NCBI GenBank assembly: GCA_025667525.1
Contig: CM046875.1
Coordinates: 200,918,125-200,982,124 of the forward strand
Origin: Glebionis coronaria
Lineage: Eukaryota > Streptophyta > Magnoliopsida > Asterales > Asteraceae
DNA length: 64,000 nucleotides
Direction of reading: 5' to 3'
The notes under the pieces are model-generated. The model saw nothing but the letters and a program-made list of their open reading frames with translations, searched no databases and was not told the DNA's origin. Of the stretch, positions 11,254-22,698 are shown one piece after another. The first letter of the stretch is position 1, and each line of letters opens with the position of its first letter. Position numbers and translations under genes: made by a program.

Positions 11254-11842
11254 CGTGTACATATTACTTTGCACAGACTAACATATTTGTAGGTTTTAAA
11301 CAACATATTGCTTTGGGTCTGGTGGTGTGTGTTACTCCTGGTGGAGGATTTTGCTCACTTCTGGTGGTTATATTCTTTCATGACTGGCTTCTGGTCCTCA
11401 TTGGTTAGCTTCTAGTCATTATTAGTTGGCTTCTTGTGGTTCAAAATCCTTCTTTGTCAAGTAATGATTGGCTTCTGGTACTGGTCTGGGACACTGTTCA
11501 TTCTTATTGACTTTTGTTGACCACATTTTGCTTCTAGTACTGACCTTTGTGCGCTTTGACTTTTAGTCAACGCTTCCAATTCTGGTATTTACACTCTTAT
11601 TTAACTTTGGTAAATTGGAATTTGGAAATTATGTTAAAAGGGGCAAGTGGTTACTATGTAATAATTGTCTAATTTGAAAGGGCAACCCCCCATTAATAGG
11701 GGTCAATGAATAGTTACTCCCTTCCTTATTTATGGTTAAATAAACCTCCTTGACTCATTCATTCCACTCATAACACACACAAAACCGATCCTACTCTCTC
11801 AACCCTAACCAAAATCATCTTCCATTCAATCAATCAAGATCC
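11254..11842 (+). promoter_or_regulatory. Spacer between pol and ORF3, promoter-like at its end
   Basis: No ORF. Repeated GGCTTCTGGT-like words occur over 11340-11480. Near the end, TTAAATAAA (11736-11744) lies about 100 bp before the ORF3 ATG. CATAACACACACAAAACC and a pyrimidine-rich leader follow, resembling a plant 5' UTR. Element C shows the same order before its ORF3. Confidence 0.4.
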
Positions 11843-14800
11843 ATGGCTGCTCTGGTATATCAACCTGCTCACAACAAGATTGCTTATCTAGGAGATGGTC
11901 CACATCGTGATGATTTTACTGACATTCTGGACTTCATTGAGGCTTCAAACCTACGGTATGTGTTTACTGTTTGTCCCACTATTTATGATAGTGTCATTCG
12001 TCAGTTTTGGGCATCTGCTCGTCTTGTGGTTGTGGTTGGTCGTCCACGTGAACTCCATGCTACCATAGATGGACGTTCATACGTGGTGTCTGAGGCTTCT
12101 ATTTGATCTTCCCTTCATCTTCAAGATGAGGGTGGTGTTGAGTCCATCCCCAATTCGGAGGTATTGGAGGGGATGGCTGCTATAGGGTACAACATAGGGG
12201 GAAGTTTAACTTCCAGAAGAATAGGTTTTTCCCCCAATGGAAGCTTTTGGTGCATTTTCTGATTCATTGTTTAAGTCCCAAGTCTGGGAGTTGGGATGCT
12301 TTCCCTACTCCTTTGGCTACTGGTCTCATTTGCTTAGCTCAGGGTAGAGTTTTTTATTTCTCTCGTTATTTGGTTGAGGGGATGGTTAGTAATCTATCTA
12401 ATGGTGGTTCTAGGAAGAAGTTTCTTATGTATCCTAGGTTTTTACAACAAATACTGGTTTGCATTCCTCGTGATAGGACTGAGCATGTGCCATCTAAGCT
12501 TACTGCAAAAGTGTATTATAATATGGTCCATGGGTTTATCGAGGAGTGGAGGCCCCTTACTGAGGCCATGTTGGGGCTGGCTCAGGGTCCTCCTGATGTT
12601 GTTGAAATTGATGATGACCCTATGGAGGAGGAGGCTCCTACTGGTGGTGCTTCTCATGTGGTTGAGGAGGAGCTGGTTGAGGAGGTGGTGGTTGACAGAC
12701 CATCCCCTTCCAAGGCTGGTCCTTCTTCAGTACCACATAAGTCTCCATTTGTGGAGACTCCACCTCCTATTCCTGCTCCACACTCTTCTGATAAGCCTTT
12801 TGGTGCTAGTACTCCTAATGTTGACCCATCTGTTGCTTCGGGCTCCAATGACGCCTTCCCTGGCCCAAGTCCTCTTGGTGGACAGGCGGAGGAGCCTATT
12901 ACACTTATGTCGTTACTTGATCTTATGCACAGGTATCATGGGCTGATTCTTTCCTTGGAAGCTGATTTGCATCAACACCGGAAACTTACTAGGGAGTTTG
13001 TTCTTCCTCTGGCTGATCGCATCAAAGCTTTGGAGACTCAGCAAAGACGATGAAAGAAGCATGTGATCCACTCTGATTCTGATGAGGAGGTTAAGGAGCA
13101 TGTTGAGGATGGTTTGACGTTGTTGGCAAAGGCTGCCTTTGCTGATAAATTGTATGATGATTTTCCGGTTCCTCCGACATCCTCCAGTGTTCCTTCTCCT
13201 GCTGGTGTTTCCACTCCTATGGCTGGTGCTTCTGGTCCTGCTGCTGGTTCCCATGCTGGTCCATCCCATGATCCAAAGGGGAAGGCCCCAATGACTGATG
13301 CTCCCTCACCACCTCGCAAGCGTACACGCAGACAACTTGAGGAGGATAGGCTAGGTGAGGAGGCTGCTCAACGGATGCAAGCCGAGATTGATGAAGCTGA
13401 TCGGGCTGCGGAGGAAGCGCTTCAACAGCAGAGACGTGAACAAGTTCAGCATGATGCAATGCAATGGAATGATAGTGATTGGATGCAGGTGTTGACTATT
13501 CTTACCAGGGATTATGCCCAGTTCACTGATCTTTTAGGTGCGGATGTGGATGAGCATAATTGTATTCCTCGAGCTATGGTGTTGATGCGCAAGCATCAGT
13601 TGGCACTTGCTGCACAGCTTCGTGAGAAGCGTAAGAATAGACCTTTATCGAGAACTGAGGAGCGAAAGCAGATGCAGCGATATGTGAAGTATCAATTGGC
13701 TGCTTATTTCCAAGCTGGTTGGAAGTGGGACAGGGTTCGGGCTTTGTCTTTTGATGAGCTTAAGGCGCTCTATGAACGTATGGTCAAGCATCAGAGTCAA
13801 CCAATTCCGGAACGATTTATCTACCGTCCTTCTCCGCGTGTGGTGACCACTTCTTCGCCTGCTGTTACTACTGGTCCTACATCTGATCCTACTCCTGGTT
13901 CTGCTGCTATTCCATCAGTTGTTGTTGCTACTTCAGTTGGTACCACCACTTCTCCTTTGGTTTCTCCTGTGGGTTCTTCTTCAGGTCCTGCTACCACTAC
14001 CACACATGCTACCACCACCACCTTTGCTACCACAACCACTACAACTGCTACACCTGATATGGCATCACCATCACCACCAGTTCCTGGTCCTCAACCTATT
14101 CCTTCTTCTAGTGCAGCTCCTATTGATCCCTTGGGTGGGCAAACTCATGAGTCTACTTCTCCTGCTCCCACTGCTGCTGCTGAGGTAAAGGTAAAGGTTG
14201 AACCCTCTCCTAGTGATTCTACACCTCGACGTTCGCTTCGCCAGACATCGGCTCGACGTGTTAGACGTGGCAAGACGGTCCCTTATGATAAGCGTGATCC
14301 TGAAAATTTGATTGATGCAGCTTCTGACAGTGATTCTGATTTGCCTTTGGGAAATGGACATATTACTGGTTGGACGGTTGAGCGTTCCGCGACTCTTCCT
14401 GGTCTAGTATCTCATCGAATTACTCTTAGTGATGGGTCTGCGCGGTTAGCTTCGGGTCTGCAGGGTATTTTGTCTTGGGCTGATCGTAAGGATCTTATGG
14501 CTTTATATGGGTTTGTGGATTCTGCCATGCCTTTTGATCCCATGGCTGTGTCTTCCTGGCCTGGACTGCGAGTATGGGCTGATCTTAAGATGATGCTTGA
14601 TGCACCTCCTCATGCTCCTGTTTCTGGTATATGGAAGGATCAGATGCAATGGGTTATTCAGCGATGGAAGTTGTATGCGGGATGTGGTGTGCATATGTTG
14701 GAGTTGGAATCTGGTCATATGGTTTTCATGCTCACAGACGTGGATTATCCTTTGACGATTGCTTCAATGGAGGCTATGTTGGCTAGTCACTTGCAGATTT

Positions 14801-14901
14801 CAAATGCTCCCTCGGGGAATGAGTCCTCTATGGCAACTGCGTTGGTGGAAGGGATCCAGGCTCGTTTGAAAGGGGATAAGAAGGCTGCTTCTGGTCTTTG
14901 A
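11843..14901 (+). pseudogene. ORF3 of element B (extra ORF downstream of pol)
   Basis: Begins ATGGCTGCT in a good start context. A TGA at 12104-12106 and a frameshift near 12195-12202 break the first domain. From 12202 the second frame is open to 14901 except for TGA 13051-13053. The N-terminal domain (to about 12560) contains VIRQFWASARL, then KLLVHFLIHCLSPKSG, ICLAQG and KKFLMYPRFL; the last three also occur, diverged, in element C. An acidic and Pro/Ser-rich linker follows. Next come a basic RKRTRRQ cluster (about 13315) and a Glu/Gln-rich coiled coil (13336-13440). A Thr-rich run (13990-14060) and a folded-looking C-terminal part end the protein. No signal peptide or membrane segment is visible, so an envelope role is not supported. 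I recall similar proteins as hypothetical repeats in Asteraceae genomes; function unknown. Confidence 0.75.
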
Positions 14902-15861
14902 TTTGGTTGGTTTGTAAGTGTTTATGTTTTGTGTTTTTGTTTATTTGTTCATATTATTATTCTTTTCACCAATATGTAAAGTGATTGGTGAATTTCATTC
15001 TTTATAGTTAAAAAAAATACTTTTTATATAATATCTGCTTATACTTTAACACATCATGGATTTTACACTTGTGAATAAAATATCATTTGCTGTTTCACAC
15101 TATGGGTTCTGGTTGCTGACTTGTCCTTGTGCTGGTTACTGGTTTCATCTGGTGTTGGACTTGGTCCTCACAACAAATGGTCCTCAACTCACCATGTCTA
15201 ATCGACAAGAAAGAGTTGATTCACCTTGAGGGTACGGCTCCTGGTGCGATTCTCAAATCCGTTGATGGTTGCCAGGTTACCCAAAACTGGATGGTTTTCA
15301 CTTGCCATGGTCCTCAACTGAAAAGTGGCTAATCCAAGGGGGTACGGCTCTTGGTAAAGATTTTATCAAATCCGTTGATAGCTGTAATAGCTTGCTTAAA
15401 GCTATAGGGTTTTCAACTCACCGATGCTTCATTGCTGAGAGTTGGCGAGTCCAGAGGGGTACGGCTTCTGGTAAAGACATATCAAATCCGTTGACGGCTG
15501 TGATGATTTGCCTAAAATCATCAGGGTACTCCCACTCACCATTGATTCACGTTCTAAGAGTTGGGTTGGGTTCTAGTCTCCCAGGGTGATGCTTATTCCA
15601 CCAGAAAGACTGGCTAGCCCAAGAGCGAGCAGCTACTTGGTAAAGGCTCATCAAATCTGCTCATGTTGCTGAAAAGATTCAACACGATGCTGATTTGTTC
15701 CAAGCTTTGAAGAAGCTTCTAGTGTTTCATGTTGTGGCGGTTCTTCTGACTCTTATCTTGCTGATGCTGCTATTAGTTTTGCTGATTCAATCCTCGGGCT
15801 TTCTTGCACGTTTTCCAAGAAACTTGAACTCAACAGGTCAAATTCAAGTTTAGGGGAGGAT
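14902..15861 (+). other. 3' non-coding region of element B with diverged repeats
   Basis: Holds three or four imperfect copies of a roughly 115 bp unit marked by GGTACGGCTC (15231, 15341, 15458), each followed by TCAAATCCGTTGA-type sequence and a small hairpin (see findings). It ends in the purine tract TTTAGGGGAGGAT (15850-15861) abutting the 3' LTR, the likely plus-strand primer. Short frames over the repeats are not convincing genes. Confidence 0.75.
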
Positions 15862-16326
15862 TGTTAGGACCATTGGTATAGTTAAATGTAATAGGTAGAC
15901 TAGGAGGTATGTAGTTCCTCCTGGTCCTAGTAGTAGTAGGTGCAAGTCGTGCTCCTGGTCCTGGTCAAAGTCAAACTTTATTATTTGTTTATTATTCTGT
16001 TAGGATATGCATGAGATATGTTAGGAAAGGATATGCATATCAGTTTTACACGTTTTGTTTAATGATGTATTAGGGTTTTCTTGTAATATAAAAGAAACCT
16101 TAGGCAGAAGGGTTAAATACACCTTCATCAAACATAGTTCTAGTGATTATCAATATTAGAAATCCTTAGAAAGGATCAAGTCTTTATAGTTATTCTGTTC
16201 TTCTTTATTATATTTGTATTCTGCATTCATAGTGTGTATAGAGTCTCTCTGTGGATTGACTTGTGATTACAGAAGTCATTCACCGTTCCTGACAGGCTGC
16301 AAGATCTACATCTAGTAGACCCAACA
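15862..16326 (+). repeat. 3' LTR of element B
   Basis: TGTTAGGACC...CCCAACA, 465 bp, followed by the GTAAA duplication at 16327-16331. TATA box at 16087-16093. Confidence 0.96.
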
Positions 16327-16331
16327 GTAAA

Positions 16332-16829
16332 ATATGATAAACAGTTTTTACAAGATAAACATAAGGATTTTCAAACTATTAAACCAGTTTTATCAAGACT
16401 TAACCAGGTTACTCGGGACTTAGTTTCTTCCGCTGTTATATGTTATATGCCTATCCTACTCATGCTTTATTGTACATCCGTGCACTGAGCGTATTTGCTC
16501 AGCCGTTTTCCTTTTCTATGTTCCCAAAACGGCAGGTACTCAGGGACGCTCGTAGACTTTAAGAGTACGTGCATATGGACTGGAAGCTTTCTATCCTTTC
16601 TTTACTTTATGCATTACCTTTCTTTTGATACATTTGCTATGGACATTGTTTAGTCCTTTCCTTTACTATACTTATGTTTGTGTGTGATGAGCTTAGTTTT
16701 GGACTATCGATGTTTGATTCTGGTATTTTCCTTTTATGGTCATGTAATGTTTAGACATTTTTCCTTGTATGCTTTGATGACACGCCATAATTACGTGTGA
16801 CATTTCCATTATCAAAATGGGGTGTTACA
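16332..16829 (+). mobile_element. LTR-like remnant, right part
   Basis: Continuation of the remnant at 5671-7306 after element B. Contains two adjacent perfect hairpins (CTGAGC/GCTCAG and CCGTTTT/AAAACGG, 16485-16532). Ends GGGGTGTTACA at the junction with element C's pol. Probably the 3' end of a gypsy-type LTR. Confidence 0.45.
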
Positions 16830-18490
16830 GGTAATCCTGGTGAAGGTAGAGTCACTAGATCTATGGCAAAGAAACTGAGTGCTGCTTCATCTGGAGAATG
16901 CCTTTATGAAAATTTTCTCTCAGAAATTGAACCTACAAAGGTTTCTGAAGCACTCACACACCCTGGATGGGTGACGCCATGCAAGAGGAACTCAATCAAT
17001 TTGAAAGAAACAAAGTCTGGAAATTGGTTCCTCTTCCATATCGTAAATCAACCACTAGCACTAAATGGGTTTACAAGCTCAAAAGAGATGAAACCAATGC
17101 AGTGACCAAAAATAAAGCTAGGCTGGTGGCTCAAGGATTCAATCAAGTGCCTAGTGTTAATTTTGATCAAACCTTTGCTCCAGTTGCACGTATGGAAGCC
17201 ATACGAGTCTTCCTTGCATATTCCACTTACATGAACTTCATAATCTACCAAATGGATGTTAAAAGTGCATTCCCAAATGATGACCTAAAAGAAGAAGTTT
17301 ATGTTACCCAGCCTCCTGGCTTTGAGAGTAGTAAATACCCAAATCATGTCTACAAGCTTTACAAAGCTTTGTATGTACTGAAGCAAGCTCCAAGAGCATG
17401 GTATGAAACTCTCTCAACTTTTCTTATTGAACATAAATTTGTCAGAGGAAAAATAGATAGCACCTTGTTCATCTATAAATCTAAAACTGACACCATTCTG
17501 GTACAAATTTATGTGGATGACATAATCTTTGGTTCTACAAGCTTGAAACTTTGCAAACAATTTGCCAAGCTTATGACCAGCAAGTTTGAGATGAGTATGA
17601 TGGGAGAACTCACATACTTCCTTGGTCTTCAGATTAAACAATCTGACCAAGGCATCTCCATCAATCAAGAAAAATATGTCAAGGATCTGTTGAAGAAGTA
17701 TGATATCAATTGTGCTTCAGTGAAGACTCCAATGGTACCCCCTAACAACTTAGGACCTGATCTCACTAGACAATCAGTCAATGAGACTCACTATAGAGGT
17801 ATGATTGGGTCACTCATGTACTTAACTGCAAGCAGACCTGACATTCAATTCTTTACATGCCTTTGTGCAAGATACCAAGCAGATCCAAAGGAATCACACC
17901 TTACTGCTGTTAAAAGAATCTTCAGATACCTAAAAGGTACACCAAGTCTAGGTCTTTGGTACCCTAAATCCTCAGGATTTGATCTAAAGGGGTATTCAGA
18001 TTCTGACTATGCTGGTTGCAATTTGCACAGAAAAAGCACTTCTGTTGCCTGTCAATTGCTAGGTGGCAAACTTGTATGTTTGAGTGCTAAAAAGCAACAA
18101 ACAGTTTCCATGTCTTCAGCAGAAGCTGAATATGTGGCAGCTGCTGGATGTTATGCCAATGTTCTTTGGATGAAAAGCTAACTAGCTGATTATGACATAG
18201 AATATGAAAAGGTACCAATCTTTTGTGATAACACTAATGCTATTGCAATATCCAATAATCCAGTCCTCAAATCAAGAACAAAACATATTGATATCAGATA
18301 TCACTTTATCAGAGATCACATTGTGAAAGGGGACATTAAATTACATTTCATCCCCACTCAATACCAATTGGCTGATATCTTCACCAAACCATTGGATGAA
18401 CCAACTTTCAAAAGATTGATAATGGAGCTTGGTATGCTGAACATTGATGATACAAAATCTGAACCTTCAACATTCACTGAAGAAGCCTGA
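16830..18490 (+). pseudogene. Copia pol fragment: RT and RNase H of element C
   Basis: Starts mid-protein (GNPGEGRVTRSM). A frameshift near 16965 leads into a frame carrying the RT domain. That frame reads MQEELNQFERNKVWKLVP, then QMDVKSAF, then the catalytic box YVDDIIFG near 17512-17535 with both Asp present. RNase H follows (YSDSDYAG, then SSAEAEYVAAA). TAA at 18179-18181 interrupts it, and the same frame then continues through [12 protein letters not shown] and LADIFTKPLDEP to TGA 18488-18490. So there is one frameshift and one stop. The protein would copy element RNA into DNA; this copy is inactive. Confidence 0.92.
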
Positions 18491-18524
18491 AGATTTAACA
18501 TTTCATAAAAGAATTTGATTAATG

Positions 18525-18822
18525 TTAAGTAGCAGTGTCTGAGTAAAGGAGTGTGCAATGTCATATGTCTATTTCGCTCTATGTGATTGTGTATATGATG
18601 TTTTGTCGCCTTATCTGATTCACTGAAGCTGAACAAATAATCACCAGTCATCAAAAGATCTCTTCAGCAATGCTGAACAAAGTTTTAAATACAAATGAGT
18701 AGCTAGGCCTGAGTAGAGGAGCGTGCAATGTCATATGTCTTGTTCACTTATGTGAACATGTATATGGGGTTTTGTCGCCTCATCTGACGCACTGAAGCTC
18801 ATAAGTATAACCATTAGCTTCA
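18525..18822 (+). repeat. Direct repeat in the 3' region of element C
   Basis: Two diverged copies about 170 bp apart share GTGCAATGTCATATGTCT (18553 and 18723) and TTTTGTCGCC...TCTGA...CACTGAAGCT. The second copy contains a perfect 7 bp hairpin, TGTTCAC/GTGAACA (18741-18758). Confidence 0.75.
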
Positions 18823-19142
18823 ACATATCTGAGCAACAACATTTAAAACCCATCAATCATGTGATTCAAAAGAATTAATGGCATTAAATTTCCTGTGAAT
18901 AAAACAAACATTCTTTTAAAAAAAGGTGTCATTTGTCAATTAAGGAAATTTCAAACGTCTCCATCCACAGTCAACAACTTCCTGACACATGGGGCGTTTC
19001 ACTGTTCAAAGCAACAAAAACTCATACCTTTTTGCAGAACATTAATGAGAAAGTTTGTGCCAAATGTTCAAAAGAAACTCTAAAAGATTTATAACTTTTT
19101 TCAAATGGTTTTAAAAACTTTTTACAAATCAGTTAAAGTTTT

Positions 19143-19242
19143 TATATAATCTCTAACAATTGGATTTCATTCCACGCTTACAAATCTTCCCATCCATAAA
19201 CACACACAACCTTTCTCTCCTTCAAAACATACATAGAAAAAA
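19143..19242 (+). promoter_or_regulatory. Promoter-like leader of element C ORF3
   Basis: TATATAA at 19143-19149, then CATAAACACACACAAC at 19195 and a pyrimidine-rich stretch, then AAAAAAATGGCTG at the start codon. Order and spacing parallel the leader before element B's ORF3. Function inferred only. Confidence 0.4.
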
Positions 19243-22200
19243 ATGGCTGAATCATCTTCCACCCCCAAGATCACCAAAATCACTGTTAAACCGTCCACTC
19301 ATGTTAACTATCCCATTGATGACATCTTCTTCAAACTAAAAAACATCACCTTGCTTAAACTAGAATCCATTAAGTCTGTTCCTGGGGAACAAGTTTTGAC
19401 TTATCTAACCAAAAGTGTTTGAAGGTATGCTTTATTTGAAGATCCTGGTATGATGTTTCAAAATGTGTTAAAAGTATTTTGGTTTACAGCAGAGGCTTCT
19501 AACAACAAGAACTCCATTGAGTTTGATTCTACCACGATGGGGATTCATGATAGATTTAGGTTAAAATCATTTAGAAAAGTTTTAGGGTTAGATTATTTGG
19601 AAAACCCTAATGAGTATGAAGCAGTACCTGATGATTTTATGGTGGTTAAAAATTTCTTTAAAGAAATTGGGTATACTGAAGAAATTTCTAAAAAAGGGGG
19701 GTTAAAAAGGAGTGCTTTGCCTCCAAGATGGAAATTATTGATGACCATACTCATTGAATGTTTGGGGGGGAAAACCGGAGGTCTTGACCAGATCAACCAA
19801 AAAGATGATATCATTTAATATTGTCTGGCCAAGGGGGTCAAAGCTGATTTTAGGAGGCTTATTTTGGAAGATCCCATGGAAAGCTGTAGAAAAAGACCAG
19901 AGAGAAAAACGTTATGTACACCAGATTTCTATCTCTCCTTTTTGCTAACCATCTTGGAAATGGTTTTTCAAAAATAATTGGAGAGCAATTAATTTTTAAA
20001 GCCGTTGATCTTACTCGCTGGAACATTCCAGTCAGCACCATTGATCCTCCTCTTACACAACCCGTGCTGGACATCTACTCAGCAGATGGTCCAGTTGTGT
20101 ACAAAGCTCCCAAAGACACTTTTCCAACTACAGAAGGGGATCTACAAGGCAAAAAGCATGGAGCTTCATCTGGACCTCGTCAGAAGCAATCGTTAATTAA
20201 TACCAAGAAGGTTAGACGTGGGTCCAGAAAGAGGAAAACCCTCACACAATCTTCCTCAAAGGAGATTAATGATGATTCCCAAGGCCATCCTTTGAAGAAG
20301 ACCAAGTCCCTGGCCAAGGACAAGAACCCTAGCCAGCCGCCACCATCAGTCTCTACTGAAGGTGGTATGCATCAAGAGGCCCTGTAGGCAACCCATCTCT
20401 CAACCTCTTTAGGAGAGAAGGGCGAAGATAGAGCGCACCCTCAGCTCGATAGAGTGGAGTCAGCATCGGTAAGTAATTTACATCTGAATGCATCTCAAAT
20501 TTCATTACCAATCTCTATCATTTATTACTTTGAGTCTGCATCAGGGAATGATGTGTAAGCAAATCCAACAGCTGATGCTGACCCTGGCCTATCTGTTTCT
20601 AATGATGTAGTTCCCCCACAACAGGGTTTTACAGAAGGAACCACAAACATTATCATTGATCTTAACTCATTAGGGACTTTTTCTCAGGATCCATCTGATA
20701 AAACCAACCCTGGTGGTGAAGGACTTGAAACTGACCAACACGCTGAAGGTGACAATCAGCAGACAATGAAGGAAGTGCCTCTCTCCACTGGCGCCAAGGG
20801 GGGACACTTGCCTACATTTATATTCAGCATGTCTGCTGATGACTTGGAGAAGGAGTTGGAACTAAGTGAAAGAGCTCTAGTAAACTTGGATGATAGTGAA
20901 TCTGAAGATGACATTGCTGATCAAACTCCCAAGCCTCCTTCCCCTAGAACCGTCAAGGTAAATGAACTAACAAATCAAGTGTTGGTTCTAAAATCACAGG
21001 TGACCAAGCTCAAAGAGGAAAAGGATCTTGCTGATGCTGAACTCGTTATTCTTAAAGCAAGGTCAGTTCCTCCCACTGCCGAATAGCTTAGAGATGCAAT
21101 TCTCAATGCACTGAAGCCATTGGTGAAAGATGTGGCCACTACCACTTCTATCAAGAAAGAAATCACCACCCTCATGGAATCCATTAATGCTACATCGTTT
21201 GAGGTCCATACTGAATACAAGTCAATCCCTACTCATCTTAATGAGTTATGCGATTCAGTCTCACAGATCAAGGATAGGGTGGGTCTGCTGGAACAACAAA
21301 AGCTGACCTTATCTGATGATGTTCAACAAAAACTTAACGCTCTTGCTAATGTTCCAGCAATATTGACCAAGGTATCATCCGCCTTTGATTCTACATGTGC
21401 ATGGTTGCCTGCTGGGGTTTCATCAGAAGTTGTAGGGCAATCTTCTGCTGAGGGGGAGAAAGTAACTATTCAGCAGCTCTTCAAGAAACATGCACAAAAG
21501 AAGGCCTAAAAACAACCTTTCGTTTATGTATCTCCATTCAGTGAAGGCAGCCCAGATAAGACTAAGGGGGAGTCTTTAGCAAAGGGCACTCATGCTGATG
21601 GCCATATTGATGGCCTTACCACCAGCACTAAATCATCTGAAGATGTGTCATCTCCCATCAAACCCAAAAGCAAATGCGAAACCACATTAGATGAAAGAAT
21701 TATCAAGTCAGGGGTGGTCACTCAAGAAGAACTTGATAAAATCCACAAACTTCGAAATGAAGAAAAGCTCACAAATCTAAAGATGAGCTTATATGAAAAA
21801 ATTGGAAAATCTGAGGTTGAAGGTCTTTTCAAGAAAAAGATGTTATACAAAATTTTTTGTAGAACAAGGCTGAACTGAAGATGTCTCTCAGAAATTACAA
21901 ACGTTGACATGTTGACTTACAAGGGAGATATAAATCTGAAGTTCTATACGGCTGATGGGTCTGATGAGATCATAGATGACTTCCAAGGGAAGGAGCTCTC
22001 CTACACTAAATGGCTAGAGATGAGCAAAATCATTGAAAGGAAAACATCCAGGAGATGGGTAGAAGTTCAAACAAGAATAGAACACTTTGTGAGGAATCAT
22101 TAAAGGCTTGGTCAGATTCTGAACATCAGCAACCAAATCTCACTAGAGGATCAAGATCCTATTCTGGAACTAAACAAGAGAGCCAAGTTCAACCTGGTAT

Positions 22201-22534
22201 GGGTGATATCTTTGTCACCACCAAGAAATACAAAGATCTTGTTCAGTTTGGAAATCATCTCCCTGGACATGTGTTAGAAGAACCAGGATTGGGAATGATA
22301 ATGTTCAACCATCGTGAACGACAAGATTTTGTGGGCTTTAGTGATCTAGATCATCTTAATAATGAATCTCTTGAAAACATTTAGAAAATTTTCTTTGCTC
22401 ACCATGGTGGTCCAGGACTCACTAAAGTTGCAAGAACCTTCAGCATGTGCTTACTATCGATACTAGACATCAGAAACTCTGATCCATCAGCACAGACCCC
22501 TGTTATTAAAGAACTGAGGCCAAAGGAAAACTGA
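19243..22534 (+). pseudogene. ORF3 of element C (decayed)
   Basis: ATG 19243 opens a frame with TGA 19420-19422 and TAA 19816-19818, then a frameshift near 19905 and further stops (20385, 21084, 21507, 21876 and others) up to the probable end, TGA 22532-22534. The conserved N-terminal core is recognisable (PPRWKLLMTILIECLGGKTG, YCLAKGVKADF) and matches element B's ORF3. A basic cluster (KKVRRGSRKRK, about 20200) follows. Downstream are acidic Ser/Pro-rich sequence and a coiled coil (about 20955-21060, VNELTNQVLVLKSQVTKL). The architecture of core, basic patch, disordered region and coiled coil equals that in B although overall sequence is far diverged. Function unknown. Confidence 0.7.
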
Positions 22535-22698
22535 ATAATCATTTGTAATATTTTGTTGTAATTTGTAATGTTATTGAATAAATGATTATCTGATGTTTAT
22601 GAGTTATTAATTATTCAGTGCAAGTAAGAAGAAGTTGTTATGCTCACTTACTACTGACATTAGACTTAAGCTATTTGTATATCCAAATAGGGGGAGAT

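Larger units (their letters stand above)
7307..16326 (+). mobile_element. Ty1/copia retrotransposon B, complete ends, internally deleted, with ORF3
   Basis: Two 465 bp LTRs, 5 bp target duplication GTAAA, initiator-tRNA-Met-type PBS, gag, a protease stub joined directly to RNase H, ORF3, and a final polypurine tract. By eye the LTRs differ at about 10 sites (about 2%), so the insertion is neither very old nor brand new. Integrase and RT are absent, so B cannot move without proteins from another element. An extra ORF after pol is a known feature of Sirevirus-type copia elements; I have not settled the lineage. Confidence 0.93.

Noticed and set aside
12374..12946. Leu-rich 190-codon frame that could look like a membrane protein
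   Set aside because: Shadow frame over ORF3 of element B; the ORF3 frame is supported by homology to element C.
13919..14188. Leu/His-rich frame
   Set aside because: Shadow of the Thr-rich linker of ORF3.
11843..14901. Envelope protein for ORF3
   Set aside because: No signal peptide, transmembrane segment or fusion-type motif is visible.
15129..15589. Two overlapping short ORFs in the element B 3' repeats
   Set aside because: Repeat units change frame relative to each other and the stems covary, which fits structured RNA better than protein.
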